From an uncultured Rhodospirillales bacterium (GTDB lineage: Bacteria; Pseudomonadota; Alphaproteobacteria; Azospirillales; Azospirillaceae): DNA of 64,000 bases. Position numbers and translations under genes: made by a program. The DNA lies in NCBI GenBank assembly GCA_903927615.1, contig CAIYNU010000089.1, positions 1-64,000 of the forward strand, given 5' to 3'. How positions within the stretch are numbered: the stretch's first letter is position 1; the number at the start of each line of letters is the position of its first letter. Shown one piece after another: positions 35,985-44,554 of this stretch. The notes under the pieces were generated by a model that was not told where the DNA came from, searched no databases, and worked only from the letters and a program-made list of their open reading frames with translations.

Positions 35985-36341
35985 ATGCGAGTTCTTTACG
36001 TTTGCCTTGCTACCGCCATCGCCGCCCTATCCCCCATGACTGTCTTTGCCCAGACGCAACCGGTGGCACCCGCCGCGACGCCCGCCGCCCCTACGGCGTC
36101 TGGCGCCGGGGACTTGACATCTCTTGAGATCGCCGCCGGCGTCATCGCTGTCGTGGTCGTCGCTGATATCGCCAGCGGCGGCGCACTCTCGGGACCGCTC
36201 CTCCGCGCCGCCGGCCTGGAAAGCGCCGCCACCGTCGGGGCTGCACCCGGAATGGCCGCCCCAGCCACCGTTGCAGCGCCGGTGGTCGACGCCGCGGCTC
36301 CCGGCGTCGCCCTGCCCCGGCCATGGTGGCGGTTCTGGTAA
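35985..36341 (+). CDS. Small exported glycine-rich protein (SGG-PLL family, copy 2)
   Basis: A 118-residue protein with a signal peptide ending FAQ, an Ala/Pro spacer, and the core EIAAGVIAVVVVADIASGG followed by ALSGPLLRAAGL. The C-terminus is PWWRFW, unlike the other copies. GAGAGGAG lies 8 bases before the ATG. It is close in layout to the genes on either side, showing local duplication. Confidence 0.75.
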   Translation: MRVLYVCLATAIAALSPMTVFAQTQPVAPAATPAAPTASGAGDLTSLEIAAGVIAVVVVADIASGGALSGPLLRAAGLESAATVGAAPGMAAPATVAAPVVDAAAPGVALPRPWWRFW

Positions 36342-36706
36342 AGCCAAGACACCCGTAACGCCGCCTCAGTCGCGAATCGGCGTTCCGATCCAACGCCAAA
36401 GACGGTTCCGACGGTGCGATCGCCACCATAACGGTTAGGCACCAGACATTGCAAAAGTTGGCGACGCACTCGCTTATGGTTCCGTTTCGCTGTTTGCTCC
36501 TGTCTTCTTCCTTCCCATTCCCTGTTCGGCTCGTTCGAATATCCTGACAACCTTCGCGGCTCCTACGCTCCGGGCAGACTACACCTTGCGTCCTTGGGGT
36601 CCGTCGGCTAGTTTTGCGCCGTGGCCCCAAGAGAAATTGCCGGCCCCCAAAATTGGTGGCGGCCCGCCGATCACCTTTGTCCGCTGACTCGTGAAGGAGC
36701 ATGTCG
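36342..36706. other. Intergenic region between paralogues
   Basis: No gene is supported. The sequence is moderately AT-rich. No hairpin of note is seen; the end carries AAGGAG, the ribosome binding site of the third paralogue. Confidence 0.45.
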
Positions 36707-37132
36707 ATGTGGAAATTCCTGGCCGCCGTAATGGTTGCCCTTTTGCCTCTTTCTGCCTTTGCCCAGAATCAGCCTGTCGCAGCGACGGCAACTGAAGCGG
36801 ACGCCGACGGCGGTCTGGGTACGACGCTGGCGATTACCGCGGGTGTCGTTGGTGGCGTGGTCGTCGCCGATTTGCTGACCGGCGGCGGCCTGACCTATCC
36901 GTTGCTCTCCGCGGTTGGCCTGCGCGCCGCCGCCCCGGCGACCGTGGCCGCCGCCCCGGTCATGACCCCGGCAATCCTGGAGGCCCGGCAGGCGGGCGCA
37001 GTGCTCGGAGAAATGATCACCCCGGCCACCGAGGCGCGGGACGTGGCCGCTCGTCGGGATCTCGGGATGGCCGCCATCCTGACCGTCGGTGGTCTCGCCG
37101 GTGGATGGCTGGTGAGCCACTTCTCCCACTGA
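36707..37132 (+). CDS. Small exported glycine-rich protein (SGG-PLL family, copy 3)
   Basis: A 141-residue protein with a signal peptide ending FAQ. The core TLAITAGVVGGVVVADLLTGG is followed by GLTYPLLSAVGL, then an Ala-rich region and a second hydrophobic Gly-rich segment (ILTVGGLAGGWLVSHFSH) at the end. The ATG at 36707 is chosen because AAGGAG is 7 bases upstream; an ATG two codons earlier is too close to that site. Function unknown. Confidence 0.75.
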   Translation: MWKFLAAVMVALLPLSAFAQNQPVAATATEADADGGLGTTLAITAGVVGGVVVADLLTGGGLTYPLLSAVGLRAAAPATVAAAPVMTPAILEARQAGAVLGEMITPATEARDVAARRDLGMAAILTVGGLAGGWLVSHFSH

Positions 37133-37227
37133 TCGTCAAACCACACGCCGCGGCACCTGATCTTTTAGCCACTGCGGTGGTTGCCTGCGGTGTTTTGGGA
37201 ACGTTCGGGGCGGCTTTTTTGACGGAC

Positions 37228-37257
37228 ACCGGCCCCTTTCGGGGCCGGTTTTCGTTT
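37228..37257 (+). terminator. Rho-independent terminator
   Basis: ACCGGCCCC-TTTC-GGGGCCGGT (37228-37249) is a perfect 9-base stem with a 4-base loop and is followed by TTTCGTTT. It is about 95 bases after copy 3 and ends that transcript before dnaB. Confidence 0.9.
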
Positions 37258-37369
37258 GTGCAGGCTGCGCTTCCGCCGCCGCTGTCGAAGGACCAGCACG
37301 CTTCAAATAATCGGCGATGGATCATATATGATCAGGTGACCGAAGCCGCTTCGCTGCTATCATGACGCC

Positions 37370-38875
37370 ATGGATGCCACACCCCCACCCCACCCGGAAC
37401 CCAGCCGTCGGTCGGTGATCAGCCTGCCGGATTACCGGATGCGCCCCCAAAACGAAGAGGCCGAACAGGCCTTGCTGGGCGCCTTGCTGGTCAACAACCG
37501 GTCCTACGAGAAAGTCGGCGAGTTCCTCCGGAAAGAGCACTTCGTCAATCTGGCCCATGGCCGCATCTTCGAAGCGATCACTAATTTTGTGGAGCGCGGC
37601 CAGGAAGCGGATCCGATCACGCTCAGGGCTTATTTCGACAACGACGCCCAACTCGCCGCCGTCGGCGGCGGTGCTTACCTTGCGGAACTGGCGGCCAGCG
37701 TTGTCACCGTCGTCAACGCCGAAGATTACGGCCATGCCATCCACGACAACTATATTCGTCGCCAGATCATCGAGATCGGCGAACAGATGGTCAATGAAGC
37801 CTATCGACATGACCTGGACATCACCGCCCAGGATCAGATCGAGGTCGCCGAACGCGAACTTTTTGACCTGGCGACCAAAGGCGACGTCCGGGGCGGTTTC
37901 GTTCCCTTTGTCCGGAGCATGGAAATCGCGATTGCGACGGCGGAAGCGGCGTATCGGCGCCAAAGTCGGGTTACCGGGGTCACCTCGGGCCTCCGGGACC
38001 TGGACCGCAAGCTCGGCGGCTTTCACAAGTCGGACCTGATCATCCTGGCCGGGCGCCCGTCGATGGGCAAGACGGCGCTTGCCACCAACATCGCGGTCAG
38101 CGCCGCCAAGGAGTTCATGCACAGCCATGGCAAAGATGGCGCGGTCGTGGGTGTCTTTTCCCTGGAAATGTCAGCCGAGCAGTTAGCCACGCGCGTCTTG
38201 GCCGACGAGACCAAGATTCCCAGCGATAAAATTCGTCGGGGCGACGTTCGGGAAACCGACTTCCAGGTCTTTGTCGAGGCGTCTCATGCCCTCACCCGGA
38301 TGCCGCTCTATATCGACGACACCCCCGCGATTACGGTCGGCATGTTGAGGACGCGCGCACGGCGATTGAAACGAACCAACAATCTTGGCATGATTGTCAT
38401 AGACTACTTACAACTTATGAGGGGCAGCGGCGGCGGCCGGCAAGAGAACCGGGTTCAGGAGATTTCGGAAATCACCCGCGGCCTGAAGGCCGTCGCCAAA
38501 GAACTGGAGGTCCCGGTGCTGGCGCTGTCCCAGCTCAGCCGCGCCGTAGAAGCTCGTGAGGATAAACGGCCGCAATTGTCCGATCTTCGCGAATCGGGGT
38601 CCATCGAGCAGGACGCCGACGTGGTGATGTTCGTTTACCGTGAGCAGTATTACCTGGAGCGGGCCGAACCGGTTCGGCGCCCGGAGGAAAGCGAAGACAA
38701 GGCGGCCGAACGCCATGACCGCTGGAAACAGCGGTGCGAAGAGGTGCATAACATTGGCGAGTGCATCATTGCCAAACAGCGCCATGGTCCGATCGGCACG
38801 GTTCACCTGCATTTCGACGGCCAGTTCACGAAGTTCTCGAACCTTGAATCCCAGCACCCCGCCCTCGAAGAGTGA
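37370..38875 (+). CDS. dnaB: Replicative DNA helicase
   Basis: A 501-residue hexameric helicase. The N-terminal domain (residues about 20-130) carries RMRPQNEEAEQALLGALL and VNLAHGRIFEAI. The RecA-like domain starts near 200 with GVTSGLRDLDRKLGGFHKSDL, Walker A GRPSMGKTALA, Walker B IVIDYLQLM, and the following LSQLSRAVE and LSDLRESGSIEQDAD. It unwinds DNA at replication forks. A short Glu-rich insertion (RPEESEDKAAERHDRWKQ) near residue 445 is longer than in E. coli. The gene is preceded by a terminator, so it has its own promoter. Confidence 0.97.
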   Translation: MDATPPPHPEPSRRSVISLPDYRMRPQNEEAEQALLGALLVNNRSYEKVGEFLRKEHFVNLAHGRIFEAITNFVERGQEADPITLRAYFDNDAQLAAVGGGAYLAELAASVVTVVNAEDYGHAIHDNYIRRQIIEIGEQMVNEAYRHDLDITAQDQIEVAERELFDLATKGDVRGGFVPFVRSMEIAIATAEAAYRRQSRVTGVTSGLRDLDRKLGGFHKSDLIILAGRPSMGKTALATNIAVSAAKEFMHSHGKDGAVVGVFSLEMSAEQLATRVLADETKIPSDKIRRGDVRETDFQVFVEASHALTRMPLYIDDTPAITVGMLRTRARRLKRTNNLGMIVIDYLQLMRGSGGGRQENRVQEISEITRGLKAVAKELEVPVLALSQLSRAVEAREDKRPQLSDLRESGSIEQDADVVMFVYREQYYLERAEPVRRPEESEDKAAERHDRWKQRCEEVHNIGECIIAKQRHGPIGTVHLHFDGQFTKFSNLESQHPALEE

Positions 38876-39998
38876 CTCCGTCGCCCGATGCGGTGCGGCA
38901 GTCCTGACCATCGATCTTGCGGCGGTGGTGGCCAATTGGCGAACGCTCCGCGCCCAGGTCGCGCCGGCCGTGTGCGCCGCCGTGGTCAAGGCCGATGCCT
39001 ATGGTCTGGGTGCGCTCCAAGTGGCGCCAGCCCTGGCTCGGGCTGGCTGCACCACGTTTTTCGTGGCGTTGCTTGATGAAGGTGTTGCCCTGCGGCCATA
39101 TCTGCCCGGGGCCGAAATTATCGCTCTGCTTGGTGCCCTTCCGGGGTGCGAGGCGGAGCACACTCATCACCGAATTGTACCGGTCCTCAACAGCCTGGGC
39201 GATATTGGCCGCTGGCAAGCCTACGCCCGAACCACCGGCCAAAGGCAACCGGCCTGGATTCACCTGGATACCGGCATGAACCGGTTGGGCCTCGGCGCCG
39301 ATGATGCCCGGCGCCTGGCCGCAGAGCCCGAGCGTTTGGCCGGATTGACCCTGCGCGGCTGGATCAGCCACCTGGCTTGCGCCGACCAGCCCGACCACCC
39401 CCTCTCGGCCGCCCAACTCGGACGATTCCATCAGGCTTTGGCCCGGTTGCCGGCGGGGCTCCGCAGCCTTGCCGGCTCGTCCGGCCTGTGGCGCAGCCGA
39501 GCCTTTCACCTGGATCTGGTGCGACCGGGCGCGGCGCTGTACGGCCTCAATCCGACGCCGGAAACAACCAACCCCATGCATCCAGTGATCACTCTTTACA
39601 GTCGCATCTTGCAGGTTCGCACCGTTGACACCGGCGCCACGGTTGGCTACGGTGCGGCGTGCGTGGTCGCTCGTCCCAGTAGAATTGCAACCATTGCCGT
39701 GGGTTATGCCGACGGTGCGTTGCGCTCGCTGGCCAACCGCGGACATGTTTTCATAGATCGTCAACCGGCATCGGTGGTAGGGCGGGTGTCGATGGACCTG
39801 ATGACCATCGATGTCACGGATCTGCCGCAAGCGTTGGTTCAGCCCGGCGGCTGGGTGGAGCTGATTGGACCGAACCGCAACGTCGATGCCGCGGCTGCCG
39901 ACGCCGGAACCATCGGCTACGAAATTCTGACCGGCCTGTCCCGGCGCCATCACCGGGTTTGGCTGTCGCCCGCCACGGGGGACCAATGGACTTCCTAG
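38844..39998 (+). CDS. alr: Alanine racemase
   Basis: A PLP enzyme that makes D-alanine for peptidoglycan. The PLP lysine is K49 in AAVVKADAYGLG; the catalytic Tyr is in TVGYGAA. WIHLDTGMNRLG, LVRPGAALYGLNP and GRVSMDLMTIDVTD are canonical. No ATG or GTG fits the start: the first in-frame candidate is TTG at 38844, inside the dnaB 3' end, giving 384 residues. This start is tentative. The stop overlaps the following permease gene by 13 bases. Confidence 0.9.
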   Translation: MNPSTPPSKSDSVARCGAAVLTIDLAAVVANWRTLRAQVAPAVCAAVVKADAYGLGALQVAPALARAGCTTFFVALLDEGVALRPYLPGAEIIALLGALPGCEAEHTHHRIVPVLNSLGDIGRWQAYARTTGQRQPAWIHLDTGMNRLGLGADDARRLAAEPERLAGLTLRGWISHLACADQPDHPLSAAQLGRFHQALARLPAGLRSLAGSSGLWRSRAFHLDLVRPGAALYGLNPTPETTNPMHPVITLYSRILQVRTVDTGATVGYGAACVVARPSRIATIAVGYADGALRSLANRGHVFIDRQPASVVGRVSMDLMTIDVTDLPQALVQPGGWVELIGPNRNVDAAAADAGTIGYEILTGLSRRHHRVWLSPATGDQWTS

Positions 39999-40759
39999 CG
40001 GCAATTGGCCGCGCCTTACTGATCTTCCTCGAGTCGACCGGCCGGATTGTGCTGTTCACCCTGCGGGCGATCTCTCATTGTCTGCGTCCGCCCCTTTACC
40101 TTGGGCTGATCGGCCGACAGATGGTCGACATCGGCTATTATTCGCTGCCGGTGGTCGGGCTGACGGCGCTGTTCACGGGGATGGTGCTGGCGTTGCAGAG
40201 CTACACCGGTTTTGCCCGTTTCCAGGCTGAAGGCGCCGTCGCCACCGTGGTCGTGCTCTCCATCACGCGGGAGTTGGGACCGGTGCTTGCCGGGTTGATG
40301 GTTGCGGGTCGGATCGGGGCCTCCATGGCCGCCGAGATCGGAACCATGCGGGTCACAGAGCAGATCGACGCGCTGTCCACCCTGTCCACCAACCCGCTTA
40401 AATATCTGGTGGTGCCGCGCCTGATCGCCGGCCTGACCATGCTGCCCTTACTGGTCGTGGTAGCCGACATCGTCGGCGTGTTCGGCGGCTTCCTGGTCAG
40501 TGTCTATCAGCTCAACTTCAACCCCGCGCTGTACTTGGCCAAGACCTGGGAATTCCTAAAAGTCATCGATGTGGTTTCCGGCTTGGTCAAGGCCTCGGTG
40601 TTCGGCTTCTTCGTGGCGTTGATGGGCTGCTACCACGGCTATCATTCCCGGGGTGGCGCCGAAGGTGTGGGCACCGCGACCACCAACGCCGTGGTTTCCG
40701 CCTCGATTCTGATTTTGCTCAGCAACTATCTGATTACCGGGCTGTTCTTTTCGAAATGA
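39986..40759 (+). CDS. mlaE: ABC transporter permease, MlaE type
   Basis: A 257-residue integral membrane permease of the MlaE/YrbE family that moves phospholipids or related lipids between membranes. ALFTGMVLALQSYTGFARF, ITRELGPVLAGLMVAGRIGASMAAEIGTMRVTEQIDAL and FFVALMGCYHGYHSRGGAEGVG are the hallmark blocks. The ATG at 39986 overlaps the alr stop by 13 bases. The usual partner MlaF is fused to a kinase domain immediately downstream. No mlaD gene lies nearby. Confidence 0.93.
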   Translation: MDFLAAIGRALLIFLESTGRIVLFTLRAISHCLRPPLYLGLIGRQMVDIGYYSLPVVGLTALFTGMVLALQSYTGFARFQAEGAVATVVVLSITRELGPVLAGLMVAGRIGASMAAEIGTMRVTEQIDALSTLSTNPLKYLVVPRLIAGLTMLPLLVVVADIVGVFGGFLVSVYQLNFNPALYLAKTWEFLKVIDVVSGLVKASVFGFFVALMGCYHGYHSRGGAEGVGTATTNAVVSASILILLSNYLITGLFFSK

Positions 40760-40830
40760 CCGATCTCTCAGCCACCGTCCCGATCGGCCGGGCCAAACCC
40801 TGTTCTTTGCGAGAAAGGCACGCGGTATGA
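40756..40830 (+). CDS. 24-codon ORF linking mlaE to the kinase-ATPase gene
   Basis: An ORF of 24 codons starting MTDLSATVPIGRAKP lies exactly between the two transporter genes. Its ATG overlaps the mlaE stop (ATGA, 40756-40759) and its stop overlaps the ATG of the fusion gene (ATGA, 40827-40830). It may serve translational coupling. An alternative idea is that it preserves the old start of mlaF, pushed away by insertion of the kinase domain. Whether a peptide is made is unknown. Confidence 0.4.
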   Translation: MTDLSATVPIGRAKPCSLRERHAV

Positions 40831-42584
40831 CCCAGGGGGATCTGGAACGCTCGCAATTACTGCCAACGGGCGCGCACCTTCACCAGTTTCGCATCGAGCA
40901 GGTTCTGGGCCAGGGCGGCTTTGGCGTCACCTATCTCGCGGAAGACACCACCCTAGGGTCCCGGGTCGCGATCAAGGAATACTTTCCAAGCATGTTCGCC
41001 GCACGGACGGGGAACCACATCGTGGTTCCCCGATACGGCGCCTGCGCAGACGAATTTGCCTGGGGCAAGGAACGTTTCCTCGGCGAAGCGCACATCCTCA
41101 GCCAATTCAAGCACCCGTCTCTTGTCCGTGTCCAGCAGGTGTTCGAACTGTTCGGAACCGCGTACATGGTGATGGGTTATGTCGACGGTGAAAGCCTGTC
41201 ACAGCGACTGAAGCGCCGAACCACGCCCTGGACCTTGCCGGAGATTTCGTCCACCGTTCTGCCGATCCTGGATGGACTGGAAGAAATTCATGTCGCCGGC
41301 TTTCTGCACCGCGATATCACCCCCGGGACCATCATCGTCGGCTTCGATGGGACACCGGTCCTGGTTGATTTCGGTGCCGCCCGGCAAACCTTGGGAAGCT
41401 CCTCGGGCGTCGTCATCAATCTGGTCACGCCCGGTTATACCCCGCTGGAACAGTATTGGCGAAGCGGCGAGCAAGGACCGTGGTCGGACATCTATTCGCT
41501 CGCCGCGGTGTTGTATCGCTGCCTGGCCGGCACGGCCCCCCTCGACGCGCCCGCCCGTCAAAAGAATGATCCGCTGGTCCCGGCAGTGGACCTTGGCCAC
41601 GACCTGTGGCCTCGTTCCTTCCTTGAGGCCATTGATTGGGGGCTGGCGGTGGAAGGAAGCGACCGCCCGCGCAGCATCGCCCACTGGCGAACCGCTCTCC
41701 ACGGCGAGCGCGAGCGGCCCGCCCCCAAAAGGGCGCCGCCAGAGGCCTCACCGGCCCCGCAGCGGATTCCGGCGGCACCCATGGACCGCAACACCGGTGC
41801 GGTTTCGGCCGACGTCCCAGCCAAAATCTCCCTGCGTGGCGTCGTCAAGCGGTTCGGCCCGAAGGTCGTCCTCGACGGACTGGATCTGAAGGTCGGCCGC
41901 TCGGAATCCTTGGTGGTGATCGGCGGCTCGGGCACCGGCAAATCGGTCATGCTGAAATGTATTCTGGGCCTGCTGCAACCCGAGTCGGGCTCGATCCTGG
42001 TCGATGGCCAGGAAACCATCCATTACAACCGTCGCGACCGGGAGCGGTTGCTGCGCAAATTCGGCATGCTGTTCCAAGGCGCGGCGCTGTTTGATAGTCT
42101 CCGGGTTTGGGAGAATGTCGCCTTCGGTTTGATCCAGGGGCGTTCCATGCCCCGCAAACAGGCCAAGGACGTTGCCCTGGCCAAACTCGCCAGTGTTGGC
42201 CTCGGCCCCGATGTTGCCGAACTGGCACCGGCCGAACTGTCCGGCGGCATGCAGAAACGGGTGGCATTGGCCCGGGCCATCGCCACCGAACCCGAAATTA
42301 TCTTCTTCGATGAGCCGACCACCGGTCTTGACCCGATCATGGCCGATGTCATCAATGAACTGATCGTCAAGTGCGTCAAGGAATTGGGCATCACGGCCCT
42401 GTCCATCACCCACGACATGGCCTCGGCGCGCAAGATCGCCGATCATATCGCCATGATTCACCAGGGCCGCATAATCTGGCAGGGAACCCGGGACGACATG
42501 GAGGCCTCGGGTAATCCGTTCGTCGACCAGTTCATCAATGGCCGCGGCGAAGGCCCGATCAAAATGCAGGTCCGGGCGCTCTAG
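40827..42584 (+). CDS. Ser/Thr protein kinase fused to MlaF-type ABC ATPase
   Basis: One frame of 585 residues with two domains. Residues about 20-290 are a Hanks-type kinase: glycine loop GQGGFGVTY, VAIKEYFP (K50), helix-C Glu (E87), catalytic loop HRDITPGTI (161-169) and VLVDFGAAR (D181-F-G). The Asn expected after HRDxxP is Thr168, so Mg binding may be weak. A Pro/Ala-rich linker (about 295-330) leads to an ABC ATPase: Walker A GGSGTGKS (366-373), FQGAALFDSLRVWENVAF, signature LSGGMQKRVALARA, Walker B IIFFDEPTTGLD (491-502) and H-loop H529. The ATPase part has the size of a whole MlaF and follows mlaE. An internal ATG (41781, residue 319) could give free MlaF but has only a poor ribosome binding site. 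AAAGG precedes the first ATG. Confidence 0.92.
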   Translation: MTQGDLERSQLLPTGAHLHQFRIEQVLGQGGFGVTYLAEDTTLGSRVAIKEYFPSMFAARTGNHIVVPRYGACADEFAWGKERFLGEAHILSQFKHPSLVRVQQVFELFGTAYMVMGYVDGESLSQRLKRRTTPWTLPEISSTVLPILDGLEEIHVAGFLHRDITPGTIIVGFDGTPVLVDFGAARQTLGSSSGVVINLVTPGYTPLEQYWRSGEQGPWSDIYSLAAVLYRCLAGTAPLDAPARQKNDPLVPAVDLGHDLWPRSFLEAIDWGLAVEGSDRPRSIAHWRTALHGERERPAPKRAPPEASPAPQRIPAAPMDRNTGAVSADVPAKISLRGVVKRFGPKVVLDGLDLKVGRSESLVVIGGSGTGKSVMLKCILGLLQPESGSILVDGQETIHYNRRDRERLLRKFGMLFQGAALFDSLRVWENVAFGLIQGRSMPRKQAKDVALAKLASVGLGPDVAELAPAELSGGMQKRVALARAIATEPEIIFFDEPTTGLDPIMADVINELIVKCVKELGITALSITHDMASARKIADHIAMIHQGRIIWQGTRDDMEASGNPFVDQFINGRGEGPIKMQVRAL

Positions 42585-42625
42585 GGGGCCACGTCCGCCA
42601 AATTGCACGGTAAAAGTCGTGGTTT

Positions 42626-42731
42626 CCAAAGGCCGGCGGCCTTTGGTGGGTTCAGGGCAACGCCCTGGTCGCCGAAGGCATTTTGTAGGGGCTTTGCCCC
42701 TACGACCCCACCAAAGGCCGGCGGCCTTTGG
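42626..42731. repeat. Cluster of REP-like hairpins
   Basis: CCAAAGGCC-GGC-GGCCTTTGG occurs at 42626-42646 and again at 42711-42731. Between them are CAGGGC-AAC-GCCCTG (42653-42667) and GTAGGGGC-TTT-GCCCCTAC (42685-42703). The outer copies are also mirrored with GTGGG/CCCAC flanks. The same 21-base palindrome, with centre GCC, occurs at 60893-60913. The cluster lies between the convergent kinase-ATPase and ahcY genes, where it may end transcription from both sides. Confidence 0.8.
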
Positions 42732-42876
42732 TAACCGTTAACCTAGCACTTTTGCTGACACGACACAGTAGCGCCGGAAGACTCAGGCCCCCGACCCGCT
42801 GACGTCCTGGTGCCCCTGCCCGATCCAGCCAAGAGTAGGCCGCCAGGAGGCAATGCCCCCGGCGGCCCGCCCCGGA

Positions 42877-44190
42877 TCAGTACCGGTAGTGGTCGGGCTT
42901 GTACGGCCCTTCGGCCGAAACGCTGATGTAGCTGGCCTGTTTTTCGGTCAGTGTGGTCAGCTTGGCGCCGATTTTATCCAGATGCAGACGGGCGACTTTT
43001 TCGTCCAGGCGCTTGGGCAGCACATAGACTTTGCGTTCATAGGTCGCGGCATTGTTCCACAGCTCAATCTGCGCCAGCACCTGATTGGTGAAGGAAGCAC
43101 TCATGACGAAGCTGGGATGGCCGGTGGCGCAACCCAGATTAACAAGACGACCCTTAGCCAGCACAATCAGGCGCTTGCCATCGGGAAACACGACTTCGTC
43201 AACCTGAGGTTTAACTTCCTCCCACTTGTAGTTGCGCAACGCATCGATTTGGATTTCGCTGTCGAAATGCCCGATGTTGCAGACGATGGCGCGATCCTTC
43301 ATCTGCCGCATGTGGTCCAGGGTAATCACATCGACATTGCCGGTGGCGGTGACGAAAATGTCACCCAGTGCCGCCGCGTCGTCCATGGTGCTGACCTGAT
43401 ACCCTTCCATCGCCGCCTGAAGGGCGTTGATCGGATCGATTTCGGTGACCATCACCCGGGCGCCCTGGCTGCGCAGGCTCGCCGCCGAGCCCTTGCCCAC
43501 GTCGCCATAGCCGCACACCACGGCGACCTTGCCGGCCATCATCACGTCGGTGGCGCGCTTGATGCCGTCGACCAGGCTTTCGCGACAGCCATAAAGGTTG
43601 TCGAACTTGGACTTGGTCACGCTGTCGTTGACATTGATCGCCGGCACCAGCAACCGGCCGGCCTTCATCATCTCGTACAGACGATGGACACCGGTGGTGG
43701 TCTCTTCGGAGATGCCGCGAACATCCTTCAGCATCTCGGGATACTTGTCGTGCATGATCTGGGTGACATCGCCGCCGTCATCCAACACCATGTTGGGGGT
43801 CCAGCCGTCCGGGCCGCGCAGGGTCTGCTCGATGCACCACCAGAACTCTTCTTCGGTCTCGCCCTTCCAGGCGAACACCGGTACGCCGACCGCGGCGACC
43901 GCAGAAGCGGCATGATCCTGAGTCGAGAAGATGTTACACGATGACCAACGGACGGTGGCGCCAAGCTCGACCAGAGTCTCGATCAGGACCGCGGTCTGAA
44001 TGGTCATATGAAGACAGCCGACGATCCGGGCCCCCCGGAGCGGCTTCTGCTCGCCGTATTCCGCACGCAACGCCATCAGGCCCGGCATCTCGGTTTCAGC
44101 GATCGCGATTTCCTTGCGGCCCCAACCGGCCAGCGAGATATCCTTAACCTTGTAGTCGTTGAACCCAGCCGTTGCAGTGGCGGCAGGCAT
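42877..44190 (-). CDS. ahcY: Adenosylhomocysteinase (SAH hydrolase)
   Basis: A 437-residue NAD-dependent enzyme that splits S-adenosylhomocysteine and so relieves product inhibition of methyltransferases. [63 protein letters not shown], the NAD motif [21 protein letters not shown] and the C-terminal YKPDHYRY are canonical. AGGAGAATGCTC precedes the ATG at 44190; a longer frame adds 9 residues. A palindrome 128 bases upstream is a candidate operator. Confidence 0.97.
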   Translation of the reverse strand: MPAATATAGFNDYKVKDISLAGWGRKEIAIAETEMPGLMALRAEYGEQKPLRGARIVGCLHMTIQTAVLIETLVELGATVRWSSCNIFSTQDHAASAVAAVGVPVFAWKGETEEEFWWCIEQTLRGPDGWTPNMVLDDGGDVTQIMHDKYPEMLKDVRGISEETTTGVHRLYEMMKAGRLLVPAINVNDSVTKSKFDNLYGCRESLVDGIKRATDVMMAGKVAVVCGYGDVGKGSAASLRSQGARVMVTEIDPINALQAAMEGYQVSTMDDAAALGDIFVTATGNVDVITLDHMRQMKDRAIVCNIGHFDSEIQIDALRNYKWEEVKPQVDEVVFPDGKRLIVLAKGRLVNLGCATGHPSFVMSASFTNQVLAQIELWNNAATYERKVYVLPKRLDEKVARLHLDKIGAKLTTLTEKQASYISVSAEGPYKPDHYRY

Positions 44191-44317
44191 GAGCATTCTC
44201 CTGAAAGACAATGGCATCGACAGTCAAACGGCAAGGCTGGGGCCAAGCAAAGCATGGCCAGGCGCAAAACCTCGCCTGTTCGAGGCGGGTCTAGCAGTGC
44301 CACCCCTACGACGCAAG

Positions 44318-44335
44318 CATAAAGCCAGCTTTATG
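44318..44335. promoter_or_regulatory. Palindromic candidate operator upstream of ahcY
   Basis: CATAAAG-CCAG-CTTTATG is a perfect 7-base inverted repeat with a 4-base spacer. It stands about 130 bases upstream of ahcY on the minus strand and about 220 bases upstream of the plus-strand cyclic-nucleotide-binding gene. A and T rich half-sites of this type are bound by ArsR-family regulators, and SahR of that family controls the SAH/methionine cycle in proteobacteria. The link to SahR is an inference. Confidence 0.5.
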
Positions 44336-44554
44336 TTTGTCTGCCCCGGCGGTCGGCGCCATCCCGCGCCGGCTGCCGCCCTGGCACGGACGACCAGAGC
44401 CTGGCCCGGACTTCATCCGGAGGAAGGGAGACAGCAGAGGCACGACAGCAGGTGTGACACTGTTGCCGAGGGCTTGGCGGCCACGCTATGGTGGCCACGC
44501 CCGGCGTCAGCGCCGCCGTGGTCCGGGGGGCAGACAGGCTGGAAGGGTGACGCG

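Noticed and set aside
41781-42584. mlaF as a separate gene starting at the internal ATG
   Set aside because: The ATG lacks a good ribosome binding site and the frame runs through from the kinase without a stop, so a fusion is the simpler reading; it remains a possible second product.
44191-44320. SAH riboswitch upstream of ahcY
   Set aside because: A CCTCG/CGAGG hairpin is present, but the rest of the region does not match the expected conserved segments of that riboswitch as I know it.
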